DNA from: Nitrospirota bacterium
GTDB taxonomy: Bacteria > Nitrospirota > Nitrospiria > Nitrospirales > NS-4
Reading direction: 5' to 3'
NCBI GenBank assembly: GCA_005877855.1
Contig: VBOF01000015.1
Location: 1-12,940 of the forward strand
Length of the DNA: 12,940 bases
Shown: positions 1-5,504 of the stretch, piece after piece
Layout: each line of letters opens with the position of its first letter
Numbering within the stretch: position 1 is the first letter of the stretch
Position numbers and translations under genes: made by a program
Notes under the pieces: generated by a model
What the model saw: the letters and a program-made list of their open reading frames with translations, nothing else
Databases searched by the model: none
Told to the model about the DNA's origin: nothing

Positions 1-345
1 GAGTTCTACATCCTCTTGTCGAAAGAGCGCATCCGGGTGCCGCCGGCCTATGCCGCGGAGATGGTCGCCTACGAAGCCGCCATCGGCGAGCTGCGCACCC
101 ATTATGCCGGCTTCTTCGATCCCGGCTTCGGGTACGGCGCTGGGGACCTGCACGGCACGCCCATCGTCCTGGAGGTACGGCCGCACGACGTGCCGTTCCT
201 GATCCACGACGGCCAGACCTTCTTCAAGGTGCTCTTCGAGCGGATGCAGGAGCGGCCCGAAAAGGTGTATGGGGAAGGGATCGGCTCGTCGTACCAGTTC
301 CAGGGGCTGACGCTGAGCAAGCAGTTCAAGCCGTATCGCGGCTAG
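1..345 (+). CDS. dcd: dCTP deaminase, C-terminal part (cut by left edge)
   Basis: The reading frame is open from base 1 (E-F-Y-I-L-L-S-K) to a TAG at 343-345, so this is the 3' part of a gene whose start lies outside the window. The 114 visible residues match the C-terminal half of the long (about 360 aa) 2'-deoxycytidine 5'-triphosphate deaminase found in many Proteobacteria: HYAGFFDPGFGYG, then VLEVR-HDVPF, FFKVLFERM and a terminal SSYQFQGLTLSKQFK. The family deaminates dCTP to dUTP in the cytosol, feeding dTMP synthesis. The TTG at 16 could be mistaken for a start but lies inside the conserved domain. The next gene begins 1 nt after the stop, so the two are probably co-transcribed. The family call is firm; the length of the missing N-terminal part is inferred. 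Confidence 0.88.
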   Translation, partial: EFYILLSKERIRVPPAYAAEMVAYEAAIGELRTHYAGFFDPGFGYGAGDLHGTPIVLEVRPHDVPFLIHDGQTFFKVLFERMQERPEKVYGEGIGSSYQFQGLTLSKQFKPYRG

Positions 346-346
346 G

Positions 347-799
347 ATGGAGATGGAACAGAAACCCAAGATAGAGGACCGCCAGGACGAACACGAAGAG
401 GAAGCCGAGGGCGAGCGCCACGTCACGGCCATGCAGAAGTTCGTCGGCTTCGTCATGCTGGTGCTCGGCTGGCTCCAGCTGCTGCTGGCCGTCAGCAGCG
501 GCTCGGAGGCCACGTCCGTGCCTTTCCTGATCTACTTCGCCGGCGTCGTGATCTTCGTCAGCGGTACGGTCACGGCCTGGTACAAGTACCCCTTGATGCT
601 CGCCGCCACCATCGCGGGCCTGGCCCTGCACTACCACATCCAATCCCTCGGCTCGGCCACGCGCTGGGAGAAGGCGGTTGTGGTGTACAGCACCATTGTC
701 GTCGTGGCCTACTTCATCCTCTTCTCAAAGAAACCGGTCCGGCGCATCAATCTTCCTCCTTCGCCGCCTCAGCCTCCGACCGCACCGCCGCAGGGATGA
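347..799 (+). CDS. Small four-helix inner-membrane protein, unknown function
   Basis: This 150-aa protein has a highly charged N-terminus (about residues 1-28, Glu/Lys/Arg-rich). Four hydrophobic segments follow at roughly 30-51, 57-78, 80-95 and 107-127, and the tail is Pro-rich (SPPQPPTAPPQG). I do not recognise a family; it could be a small integral membrane scaffold or subunit. ATG 347 is chosen because it follows the dcd stop directly; ATG 353 is an alternative and neither has a strong ribosome-binding site. The stop overlaps the start of the next gene (ATGA, 796-799), which implies translational coupling to the glycosyltransferase. That coupling is the only functional hint, perhaps a membrane partner of the transferase. 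Confidence 0.75.
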   Translation: MEMEQKPKIEDRQDEHEEEAEGERHVTAMQKFVGFVMLVLGWLQLLLAVSSGSEATSVPFLIYFAGVVIFVSGTVTAWYKYPLMLAATIAGLALHYHIQSLGSATRWEKAVVVYSTIVVVAYFILFSKKPVRRINLPPSPPQPPTAPPQG

Positions 800-1470
800 C
801 CATCTCGGTCGTCATTCCCACCCTCAACGAAGCGCAGAACATCCGTGCGGCGCTCGCCAGGCTCCACCATCCGGCCTTCGGCGAAATCCTGGTCGGAGAC
901 GGAGGGAGTTACGACGGAACGGTCGCGCAGGCCGCGCCCGTCGCCAAAGTCCTGACGGCACCGACAGGCCGCGCCCGGCAGATGAACGTCGCCGCCGCCG
1001 CCGCCAGCGGGGACGCGCTCCTGTTCCTTCATGCCGATACGCTGCTGCCGCCGACGGCCGCCGACGACATCACCGCCGCGCTGGCCGATCCACAGGTCGT
1101 GGGCGGGCACTTCGCCGCCCGTATCGAACCCGATCGCGGCTTGCTGTGGCTTGTGGGCCGGATGATGAGCTGGCGTGCGCGGCTCACCGGCATCGCGACC
1201 GGCGACCAGGCGATCTTCGCGCGTCGGAAAGTCTTCGAAACGCTCGGCGGCTTTCCCGACATCCCCCTGATGGAGGACATTGCCTTCAGCCGGCGCCTCA
1301 AGGGGGCCGGGCGCGTGGCCGCGTTACGCAGTTGCGTGGTGACTTCGGGCCGCCGATGGGAACAGCACGGAGTGGCCAGGACTATCTTCTTGATGTGGTG
1401 GCTCCGGATGCTCTTCTTCGTGGGCGTAAGCCCAGACCGGTTGAAGCAGTGGTACGCCGATACGCGTTAG
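796..1470 (+). CDS. Family 2 glycosyltransferase, TIGR04283-like (rSAM/selenodomain-associated, arsenosugar-linked)
   Basis: This 224-aa GT-A-fold transferase begins with the GT2 signature ISVVIPTLNEAQNIRAAL. It continues with ILVGDGGSYDGT (about 31-42), GRARQMNVAAAAASGDALLF (about 58-77) and the metal-binding HADTLLP (79-85, in the DxD position). ATGDQAIFARR and GGFPDIPLMEDIAFSRRLK follow in the acceptor region. This order, particularly GRARQMN next to LFLHADT, is typical of TIGR04283, which NCBI also names an arsenosugar biosynthesis glycosyltransferase. A hydrophobic stretch near the C-terminus (about 195-212) may hold it to the membrane. It overlaps the preceding membrane gene by 4 nt and lies 24 nt before its usual partner family. 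The substrate is not shown by the sequence; no radical SAM gene is in view. Confidence 0.85.
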   Translation: MTISVVIPTLNEAQNIRAALARLHHPAFGEILVGDGGSYDGTVAQAAPVAKVLTAPTGRARQMNVAAAAASGDALLFLHADTLLPPTAADDITAALADPQVVGGHFAARIEPDRGLLWLVGRMMSWRARLTGIATGDQAIFARRKVFETLGGFPDIPLMEDIAFSRRLKGAGRVAALRSCVVTSGRRWEQHGVARTIFLMWWLRMLFFVGVSPDRLKQWYADTR

Positions 1471-1494
1471 GTGAGGGGGCTCTTTTAGACCGTC

Positions 1495-2178
1495 ATGAGT
1501 ACCGCTCTCATCGTCTTCGCCAAGGCGCCGATCCCCGGTGAGGTCAAGACGCGGCTCTGCCCGCCTCTCGACCCGGACGAAGCAGCCTCGCTGCACGGGA
1601 CCCTGGTCCTGGACACGGTCGAGCGGGCCAAGGGCCTGGCCGGCGCCTCACTCTATGTCGCGGGCGCGCCGGACCTCGCGCATCCGTTCTTCAAGGTGCT
1701 GGAGGGGCGCTACGGGGCGAAGCTGCTGGCACAGCGGGGGCCGGACCTGGGCGCGCGCATGAAGTGGGCCATGCAGGACGCCTTCGAGCAGGGCGCAGAG
1801 GACGTGCTGCTGACCGGCACGGATCTCCCCACGCTGCCGCGCGCGCGTCTCCAGCAAGCGCTCACGCTCATCAAGAAGCACGATGTCGTGCTGGGGCCGA
1901 CGGCGGACGGTGGGTACTATCTGATCGGCCTGCGCAAGATGGTGCCGGCCTTGTTTGAGGGAATCGCGTGGAGCACAGCGGAAGTGTTCGCGGACACCAA
2001 GAAGAAAATTGAAGATGCGGGCCTGTCGCTGGGGCTGCTGCCGGAGTGTCGCGACCTCGACACGCTGGAGGATTTGAAGGCGTTCATCGGGCTGTGCGGG
2101 AAGGAGCGGGGGATGACGAAGCGCACCGAAGGCGCCCTCCACCTCATCGCCTCTCGCCTCAAAGACCGCAACATATAA
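1495..2178 (+). CDS. TIGR04282-like GT-A transferase (DUF2064, rSAM/selenodomain-associated)
   Basis: This 227-aa protein has the nucleotidyl/glycosyl-transferase A pattern of DUF2064. ALIVFAKAPIPGEVKTRLCP (4-23) is the nucleotide-binding start, GTDLPTLP (108-115) is the acidic metal-site region, and GPTADGGYYLIGLRK (134-148) is the family hallmark. The length is normal for TIGR04282. The family resembles MobA and CofC-type nucleotidyltransferases and is usually encoded beside TIGR04283, as here; both are linked in databases to arsenosugar or selenodomain radical SAM proteins. The ATG at 1495 is the natural start, although the only Shine-Dalgarno-like purine run (near 1471-1479) is rather distant. 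An inverted repeat begins immediately after the TAA and may serve as the transcript end. The exact reaction is unknown. Confidence 0.85.
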   Translation: MSTALIVFAKAPIPGEVKTRLCPPLDPDEAASLHGTLVLDTVERAKGLAGASLYVAGAPDLAHPFFKVLEGRYGAKLLAQRGPDLGARMKWAMQDAFEQGAEDVLLTGTDLPTLPRARLQQALTLIKKHDVVLGPTADGGYYLIGLRKMVPALFEGIAWSTAEVFADTKKKIEDAGLSLGLLPECRDLDTLEDLKAFIGLCGKERGMTKRTEGALHLIASRLKDRNI

Positions 2179-2218
2179 CCCTCTCCCCTGGAGGGAGAGG
2201 GTCAGGGTGAGGGGGAAT
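2179..2218. repeat. REP-like hairpin of the CCCTCTCCC/GGGAGAGGG type
   Basis: A perfect 9-bp inverted repeat, CCCTCTCCC (2179-2187) and GGGAGAGGG (2193-2201), has a 5-nt loop and is followed by TCAGGGTGAGGGGG. It starts on the base after the stop codon of the preceding gene. I recognise this as a dispersed intergenic palindrome seen in many high-GC bacteria; read on the minus strand it encodes the common spurious string HPDPLPPGER. It could act as a transcript end or an mRNA-stabilising hairpin. There is no U-tract, so a classic intrinsic terminator is unlikely. Confidence 0.75.
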
Positions 2219-2225
2219 TAAGAGC

Positions 2226-2301
2226 GGGTCCTGTCGGCGACCCACCCTGACGTGCTCGCGCTCCGCGAAGCGAAGCAAGTCGCGCTCCGCTCCGCCAGGG
2301 T
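2226..2301. repeat. Intergenic repeat cluster (direct and inverted)
   Basis: This stretch follows the REP-like hairpin. It holds a small inverted repeat (GGGTC 2226-2230 with GACCC 2239-2243), an 11-nt exact direct repeat TCGCGCTCCGC (2256-2266 and 2280-2290), and an outer pair ACCCTG (2244-2249) and CAGGGT (2296-2301). It has no supported reading frame. It looks like degenerate REP/BIME-type material, perhaps the far end of the same composite repeat. Confidence 0.5.
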
Positions 2302-2361
2302 CCCGCCCGCCGCCACCCGCAAAATCCTGCTCCAAAAACCTGTTTAGAAACTCGATCTCGT

Positions 2362-2429
2362 AAAGTCGATTTTCATATGCCTTCGGAGTATCCTTCATAG
2401 GCTTTCAGAAAGTAATGTCTTCGGATAGG
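2362..2429 (+). repeat. Repeat R1, copy 1: shared 68-nt leader before the NTF2-like lipoprotein
   Basis: This 68-nt block aligns without gaps to 4132-4199, with about 49 of 68 positions identical by hand count. Both begin AAAGTCGATTTT, share GTATCCTT in the middle and AAAGTAAT, and end CGGATAGG. Each lies directly upstream of a gene for an exported protein and ends 11 nt (here) or 20 nt (other copy) before the start codon. TATCC and GGATA could pair across a 29-nt loop in both copies, and a CTTCGGA direct repeat (2381-2387, 2419-2425) is partly kept in the other copy. It could be a shared promoter/operator, an RNA leader, or a dispersed repeat end; the sequence does not decide. Confidence 0.6.
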
Positions 2430-2440
2430 AGGGCATACAA

Positions 2441-2986
2441 GTGAAGCCGACCTGGTTTATTACCATCATCTTATTCTTGATACCCGCAATTCATGGTTGT
2501 GCCAATAAAGAAGAACAGGCTGTTGAGGCGTCTAAAGAAAGAGGTGGCGATGTCGCGTCAGAGGAGATCGCTGCCATTAAAAGGACCGTAACCGATTTTG
2601 CCAAGGCTATGACCAACTTTCCTCGGACCAGAGACAAGGGGTCAGTCCTCAAATTTGGGACCAAAGACTATGTTGAAATTACGGATGGTGAAATGGACAA
2701 CGCTCAGGGGATCGACAAATATCTTTCGGACCTGCTCCAACAGATCAACCTCGGTGACCCGATCGGTATATCGTACGAAGTCGCGAATATAGATGCGCAC
2801 GTTGCCGGCACGATAGCTTGGGCAACGTATCAGTACTCGTACAAGTTAGGTAGAGGAGGGTTAGCCTTGGATGAAAAGGAGGGCATGTGCACGGCCATAT
2901 TCAAGAAGGAAGGGAAGGTCTGGCTCTATCAACATGAGCATTGTTCCTCTCTGAGCCCACTACCAAGGTTAAAGAAACAGAAATAG
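2441..2986 (+). CDS. Putative lipoprotein with an NTF2/SnoaL-like domain
   Basis: This is a 181-aa protein. The GTG start at 2441 is supported by AGGAGGG at 2427-2433. The N-terminus (KPTWFITIILFLIPAIHGC) is a lipoprotein signal with Cys20 as the probable lipidated residue; His at -2 of the lipobox is slightly unusual. After an acidic linker, residues about 42-170 have the rhythm of an NTF2/SnoaL (DUF4440-like) fold: an opening helix EEIAAIKRTVTDFAKAM, a central G-DYVEITDGE segment, and a closing strand pair TAIFKKEGKVWLYQHEHCS. Such domains bind small ligands or act as accessory folds, so function cannot be assigned. GC content is lower than in the flanking polysaccharide and transferase genes. 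It lies between repeats R1 and R2. Confidence 0.7.
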   Translation: MKPTWFITIILFLIPAIHGCANKEEQAVEASKERGGDVASEEIAAIKRTVTDFAKAMTNFPRTRDKGSVLKFGTKDYVEITDGEMDNAQGIDKYLSDLLQQINLGDPIGISYEVANIDAHVAGTIAWATYQYSYKLGRGGLALDEKEGMCTAIFKKEGKVWLYQHEHCSSLSPLPRLKKQK

Positions 2987-3005
2987 CTCAGACTCCATTT
3001 CTGAT

Positions 3006-3062
3006 GGAGCCTAGACATGGCTCGGTTCAATCAGAAGGCGGTCTGGGCGAGGGTGGTGCTGG
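3006..3062 (+). repeat. Repeat R2, copy 1: leader before the BamE-like gene
   Basis: The core at 3022-3062 matches 5416-5456 at about 35 of 41 positions without gaps, sharing TCGGTTCAA, TCTGGGCGA and CTGG blocks. A common GGAGCC lies 10-11 nt upstream in each copy. It occupies the gap between the NTF2-like lipoprotein and the next gene. The second copy has the equivalent place after the beta-propeller gene. Confidence 0.6.
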
Positions 3063-3103
3063 AAATTCAGTTCGACCTTCCTTATACTGTAGCTGCTCAA
3101 TAA
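3017..3103 (+). CDS. Candidate 28-codon leader ORF within repeat R2
   Basis: An ATG at 3017 opens a frame that ends with TAA at 3101-3103, overlapping the ribosome-binding site (AAGGAGG, 3102-3108) of the next gene. The peptide begins MARFNQKAVWARVVLE and ends YTVAAQ, loosely resembling a damaged signal peptide. In the second R2 copy the same frame also runs to a stop (5498-5500) just before the next start, but the ATG is replaced by ATA. There is no clear Shine-Dalgarno at 3017. It may be a translational-coupling leader or a remnant 5' end. Support is weak. Confidence 0.2.
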   Translation: MARFNQKAVWARVVLEIQFDLPYTVAAQ

Positions 3104-3113
3104 GGAGGCCCCT

Positions 3114-3464
3114 GTGCGACGGATGATGGCAGCGGGTCTGGTCCTGTTAGCGATCGGAGTGCTGCGGCTGGAGCTGCTGCCAGCGCAATCCGCGGATACG
3201 CCTGAGCCTGGCCAGATCACCTTCGAGCAGTTCCGGATGTTGACCCGCGGCATGACCGAGGGCCAGGTCCTCAGCAAGCTTGGCACCCCCATCACGCACA
3301 CGACGCTTACCTGTACCGCCGAGACCACTAAAGGACCTGACGGCAGCACGACCACGCTGGTCTGCCCAGTCCTCTGGACCTACACCATGCCCGAGGGTTG
3401 GACCGCCGACCTGACCTTCATCGCTGGCCGGCTCACCGAGTTCAATAATTCAAAGCGGCCATAA
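3114..3464 (+). CDS. Small secreted protein, BamE/SmpA-like segment
   Basis: This is a 116-aa protein. GTG 3114 is chosen because AAGGAGG at 3102-3108 is 5 nt away; ATG 3123 is a weaker alternative. A hydrophobic signal or anchor (MMAAGLVLLAIGVLRLELLP) precedes a possible cleavage after the AQSA region. The mature part contains FRMLTRGMTEGQVLSKLGTP (about 40-59), which resembles the GMT--QV---LG-P turn of BamE/SmpA and related periplasmic modules. A Cys pair (TLTC and TLVCP) flanks a Gly/Ser/Thr loop and could form a disulfide. A beta-rich end (WTYTMPEGWTADLTFIAGRL) follows. The BamE fold link is an inference from a short motif and no role in the outer-membrane assembly complex should be assumed. 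Confidence 0.7.
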   Translation: MRRMMAAGLVLLAIGVLRLELLPAQSADTPEPGQITFEQFRMLTRGMTEGQVLSKLGTPITHTTLTCTAETTKGPDGSTTTLVCPVLWTYTMPEGWTADLTFIAGRLTEFNNSKRP

Positions 3465-3535
3465 CGGGAAGAAAGATCAGCGGCAGTATCCCTGACAAGT
3501 CCCTGAAGAAGGATTGTAATTAGGCGTTATTTTAT

Positions 3536-3630
3536 AGGGCCATGCGGCCTTAGCGGGCGGGAATCGAGGCCCGCAAGTTGAAGGCGCAATCGGCAAACTT
3601 CTCAAGAGGAAGCCGGTTGCGCCTTTTTTA
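3536..3630 (+). ncRNA. Candidate structured RNA with three hairpins and terminal U-run
   Basis: Three stems lie in series between two + strand genes. Stem 1 is AGGGCC/GGCCTT (3536-3541 with 3546-3551, loop ATGC). Stem 2 is GCGGGC/GCCCGC (3553-3558 with 3569-3574). Stem 3 is a 14-bp terminator stem (3581-3594 with 3612-3625). The layout suits a small RNA, a structured 3' UTR of the BamE-like gene, or an attenuator 61 nt before the next gene. No known riboswitch or sRNA class is recognised and no clear promoter is seen. Confidence 0.4.
3581..3630 (+). terminator. Strong Rho-independent terminator
   Basis: AAGGCGCAATCGGC (3581-3594) pairs with GCCGGTTGCGCCTT (3612-3625) with one G-U wobble. The 17-nt loop can itself form a short CTTCT/GGAAG stem. 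The right arm runs into six T residues (3624-3629). It ends transcription of the 2441-3464 unit, or of the RNA just upstream, before the orphan gene at 3691. Confidence 0.85.
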
Positions 3631-3690
3631 TTGCGGTGACTTTACAGCTAGTCAAACCAAATCCCGACCCAATCTCTAGAGGCGAAAAAG

Positions 3691-4122
3691 ATGATCGACC
3701 CCAATAACATTACTGGCTTCTCGGTGGATCTGAAGATCGACGGGGCGCCATCGTTGTTTGCATCGCTTGCTGCTGATGGTTCAATTAATCGGCTCGGCAC
3801 TGGTGCGGTGAACAACACCGAGATAGAGTTGTTGAAGGGTATCACTGACCCCAATTTATTTGAGAGCGTCCGTTCCCAAATTACTGATGATCTCCTCCGC
3901 TGGGTTGGACGGCGAGCAGACCATAAGCTAAGAGGAAAAGCTTGTGAACTTTTGGTGGCGTTCATGCTTGCGAACGGGGAAGAGCGTTCTATCCAGTTCA
4001 AATATGGCTCAGCATCTATTGGTCCTCCAACCGAGGTCTCACGGTTTGTCACAGCCGTTGTAGAGGCAACGAACCCCTGGTACGAAAATTTTAAACCTAG
4101 GGCGCCCAAGCAAAAGCACTAA
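3691..4122 (+). CDS. Orphan protein, no recognised family
   Basis: This 143-aa protein has no signal peptide or membrane segment. ATG 3691 is the only plausible start, because the in-frame upstream sequence reaches a TAG at 3649-3651 without another start; the ribosome-binding site (GAGGCG) is weak. The N-terminal part (ITGFSVDLKIDGAPSLFAS) looks beta-rich, the middle (ITDPNLFESVRSQITDDLLR) helical, and the C-terminus is basic and Pro-containing. Residues such as RRADHKLRGK give a basic patch. GC content is lower than in the flanking conserved genes, and it follows a strong terminator, so it is probably an independent, possibly acquired gene. No function is proposed. Confidence 0.6.
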   Translation: MIDPNNITGFSVDLKIDGAPSLFASLAADGSINRLGTGAVNNTEIELLKGITDPNLFESVRSQITDDLLRWVGRRADHKLRGKACELLVAFMLANGEERSIQFKYGSASIGPPTEVSRFVTAVVEATNPWYENFKPRAPKQKH

Positions 4123-4131
4123 CGAAGATTG

Positions 4132-4199
4132 AAAGTCGATTTTTCCTTCCTTCCGGCGTATCCTTGCGTGGTTTCAAAAAAGTAATTCCTCCGGATAGG
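4132..4199 (+). repeat. Repeat R1, copy 2: leader before the beta-propeller gene
   Basis: This is the partner of 2362-2429, aligned without gaps over 68 nt at about 72% identity. It starts 9 nt after the stop of the orphan gene and ends 20 nt before the propeller start codon. The conserved blocks are the two ends plus GTATCCTT and AAAGTAAT; the changes cluster between them, as if the blocks were the constrained parts. Confidence 0.6.
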
Positions 4200-4219
4200 C
4201 AGATTTGAGGAGACATCCC

Positions 4220-5371
4220 ATGAAACGGACATACGCGTCCCTTTTATTCGCGGTAACGATCCTTGCCTCCTTTTCATCTTCCGCCCACGCTGAGATTCTC
4301 GCCATGCTGAATTATGAGACCAAACCTGAGCAGGTAATCCGAAAAGAAGGGCTAGCGGTCATTGATGTGGACCCGAAGTCCCCGACGTTTGGGAAGATGC
4401 TCATGGACATCCCTCTGCCGCCCGATCTGGTTGCTCATCATATTTTCTACAATCGGGATCTGACCAAGGCCTATATTACCGCTCTGGGTAAAAGCATCCT
4501 CCATGTTCTCGATCTCACACGCTTCCCCTACCGGATGAAGACCATGGAGGTCCGAGACTGCCAGGTTTTAGAGGACATTGTCTTCTCTCAAGACAATCGC
4601 ACCTGGTACCTCACCTGTATGGGTTCGAGCGTTGTCATCATGGGGGATGCGACGAATGACAAACCGCTCAAGACCATCAGCGCGCCCCCGCCGGGACCTC
4701 CTTTTATCAGATACCCGCATGGCATCAGCATCCACAACGGCATCGACCGCGTCATGATCACCAGCACGGTGAGGCCATCGGATTTGGGTGATGCAGGGGA
4801 AACGGTGACGGTTCTTGAAGCCAGCACCGGAAAAGTGTTGTCAACCCACAAGGTTTCGAAGAAGCCCTCCCCTTCGAAGGCCGCGCCGGTTGAAGTCATG
4901 TTCTCCCATGCAGCAGATCCCCCGGTTGCCCACATCACGGTGATGTTCGAGGGCACGCTGTGGGCTGCCGTCTGGAACCCCAAGTCCAAGGACTTTAGCT
5001 TTCACCAGGTAGACGAGTACGGCGCTCGAGGGCACGGCGTTCCCTTAGAGATGCTCTATAACCGCAAAGGGGACCGCCTGTTTGTCACCACCGCCAAGCC
5101 GGGCCATGTGAGCGTGTATGATAACAGCGATCCCCAGCACCCCAAGTTCCTCAAGGCGATCCCTGCAGCCCCCGGCGCTCACCATTTGGTCCTCTCCCCC
5201 GACGAGCGATATCTCTTCGTCCAAAATAGTTTCCTCAATCTTCCGGAGATGAGCGATGGCTCGATCACCGTGATCGACATGGCCAAAGGTGAGCCGATCG
5301 CACGCGTAGACACGTTGAAAAACCAGGGCCTCAATCCCAACTGCATTGTGCTGTTGCCCGAGAGGCCCTAG
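4220..5371 (+). CDS. Periplasmic beta-propeller (YVTN / selenium-binding-protein-like)
   Basis: This is a 383-aa protein. ATG 4220 is preferred over the in-frame TTG at 4205 because GAGGAG lies just upstream and the resulting N-terminus is a clean Sec signal (MKRTYASLLFAVTILASF, likely cleavage after SSAHA). The mature chain shows repeated propeller-blade patterns: GLAVIDVDPKSPTFGKMLMD, a Tyr-Ile-Thr strand followed by ILHVLDLTRFP, TVTVLEASTGKVLSTHKVSK, HVSVYDNSDPQHPKFLKAIP, HHLVLSPDERYLFVQNS and GSITVIDMAKGEPIARVDTL. Several blade positions carry His (HHIFYN, YPHGISIH, FSHAADPP, GAHHLVLSPD) and there are three mature Cys (RDCQ, LTCM, NPNCIV), which would allow metal binding. This is reminiscent of, but not proven to be, the SBP56/methanethiol oxidase group. 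It lies between repeats R1 and R2. Confidence 0.75.
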   Translation: MKRTYASLLFAVTILASFSSSAHAEILAMLNYETKPEQVIRKEGLAVIDVDPKSPTFGKMLMDIPLPPDLVAHHIFYNRDLTKAYITALGKSILHVLDLTRFPYRMKTMEVRDCQVLEDIVFSQDNRTWYLTCMGSSVVIMGDATNDKPLKTISAPPPGPPFIRYPHGISIHNGIDRVMITSTVRPSDLGDAGETVTVLEASTGKVLSTHKVSKKPSPSKAAPVEVMFSHAADPPVAHITVMFEGTLWAAVWNPKSKDFSFHQVDEYGARGHGVPLEMLYNRKGDRLFVTTAKPGHVSVYDNSDPQHPKFLKAIPAAPGAHHLVLSPDERYLFVQNSFLNLPEMSDGSITVIDMAKGEPIARVDTLKNQGLNPNCIVLLPERP

Positions 5372-5398
5372 GCGATACCGGATAAGGTAGATCGGTTA

Positions 5399-5456
5399 GG
5401 AGCCCATGCCATACTTCGGTTCAAACAGGAGGCGATCTGGGCGATGGTGATCCTGG
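5399..5456 (+). repeat. Repeat R2, copy 2: leader before the 65-aa protein gene
   Basis: The core at 5416-5456 matches 3022-3062 at about 35 of 41 positions, with GGAGCC kept upstream (5399-5404). Weaker similarity may continue past the core (GAAA-TCA then TTCC blocks, with a small deletion). In the frame equivalent to the candidate peptide of copy 1, the sequence stays open to a TGA at 5498-5500, inside the ribosome-binding region of the next gene, but no start codon aligns. Confidence 0.55.
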
Positions 5457-5504
5457 CGAAACTCATTCTTCCGAACAGGCACGTCAACATGGAGAGGTGA
5501 TCCA

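Noticed and set aside
678..1541. Long + strand frame (287 codons) across the GT2 gene
   Set aside because: It overlaps the clearly recognised glycosyltransferase in another frame, and its translation is Arg-rich low-complexity typical of a shadow frame in GC-rich DNA.
2159..2398. Minus-strand frame of 79 codons containing HPDPLPPGER
   Set aside because: That string is the usual spurious translation of the CCCTCTCCC-type REP repeat, and the frame has no start signal.
3460..3530. Possible integron attC site (ATAACG after the BamE-like gene and CGTTAT about 60 nt later, with TTAGGCGTTAT)
   Set aside because: Neither end fits the GTTRRRY/RYYYAAC core, no second site or integrase is visible, and the central pairing is poor.
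3536..3575. tRNA-like or known riboswitch reading of the two small stems
   Set aside because: There is no cloverleaf or CCA-like arrangement and no conserved core of a known riboswitch class by eye; kept only as an unclassified structured RNA.
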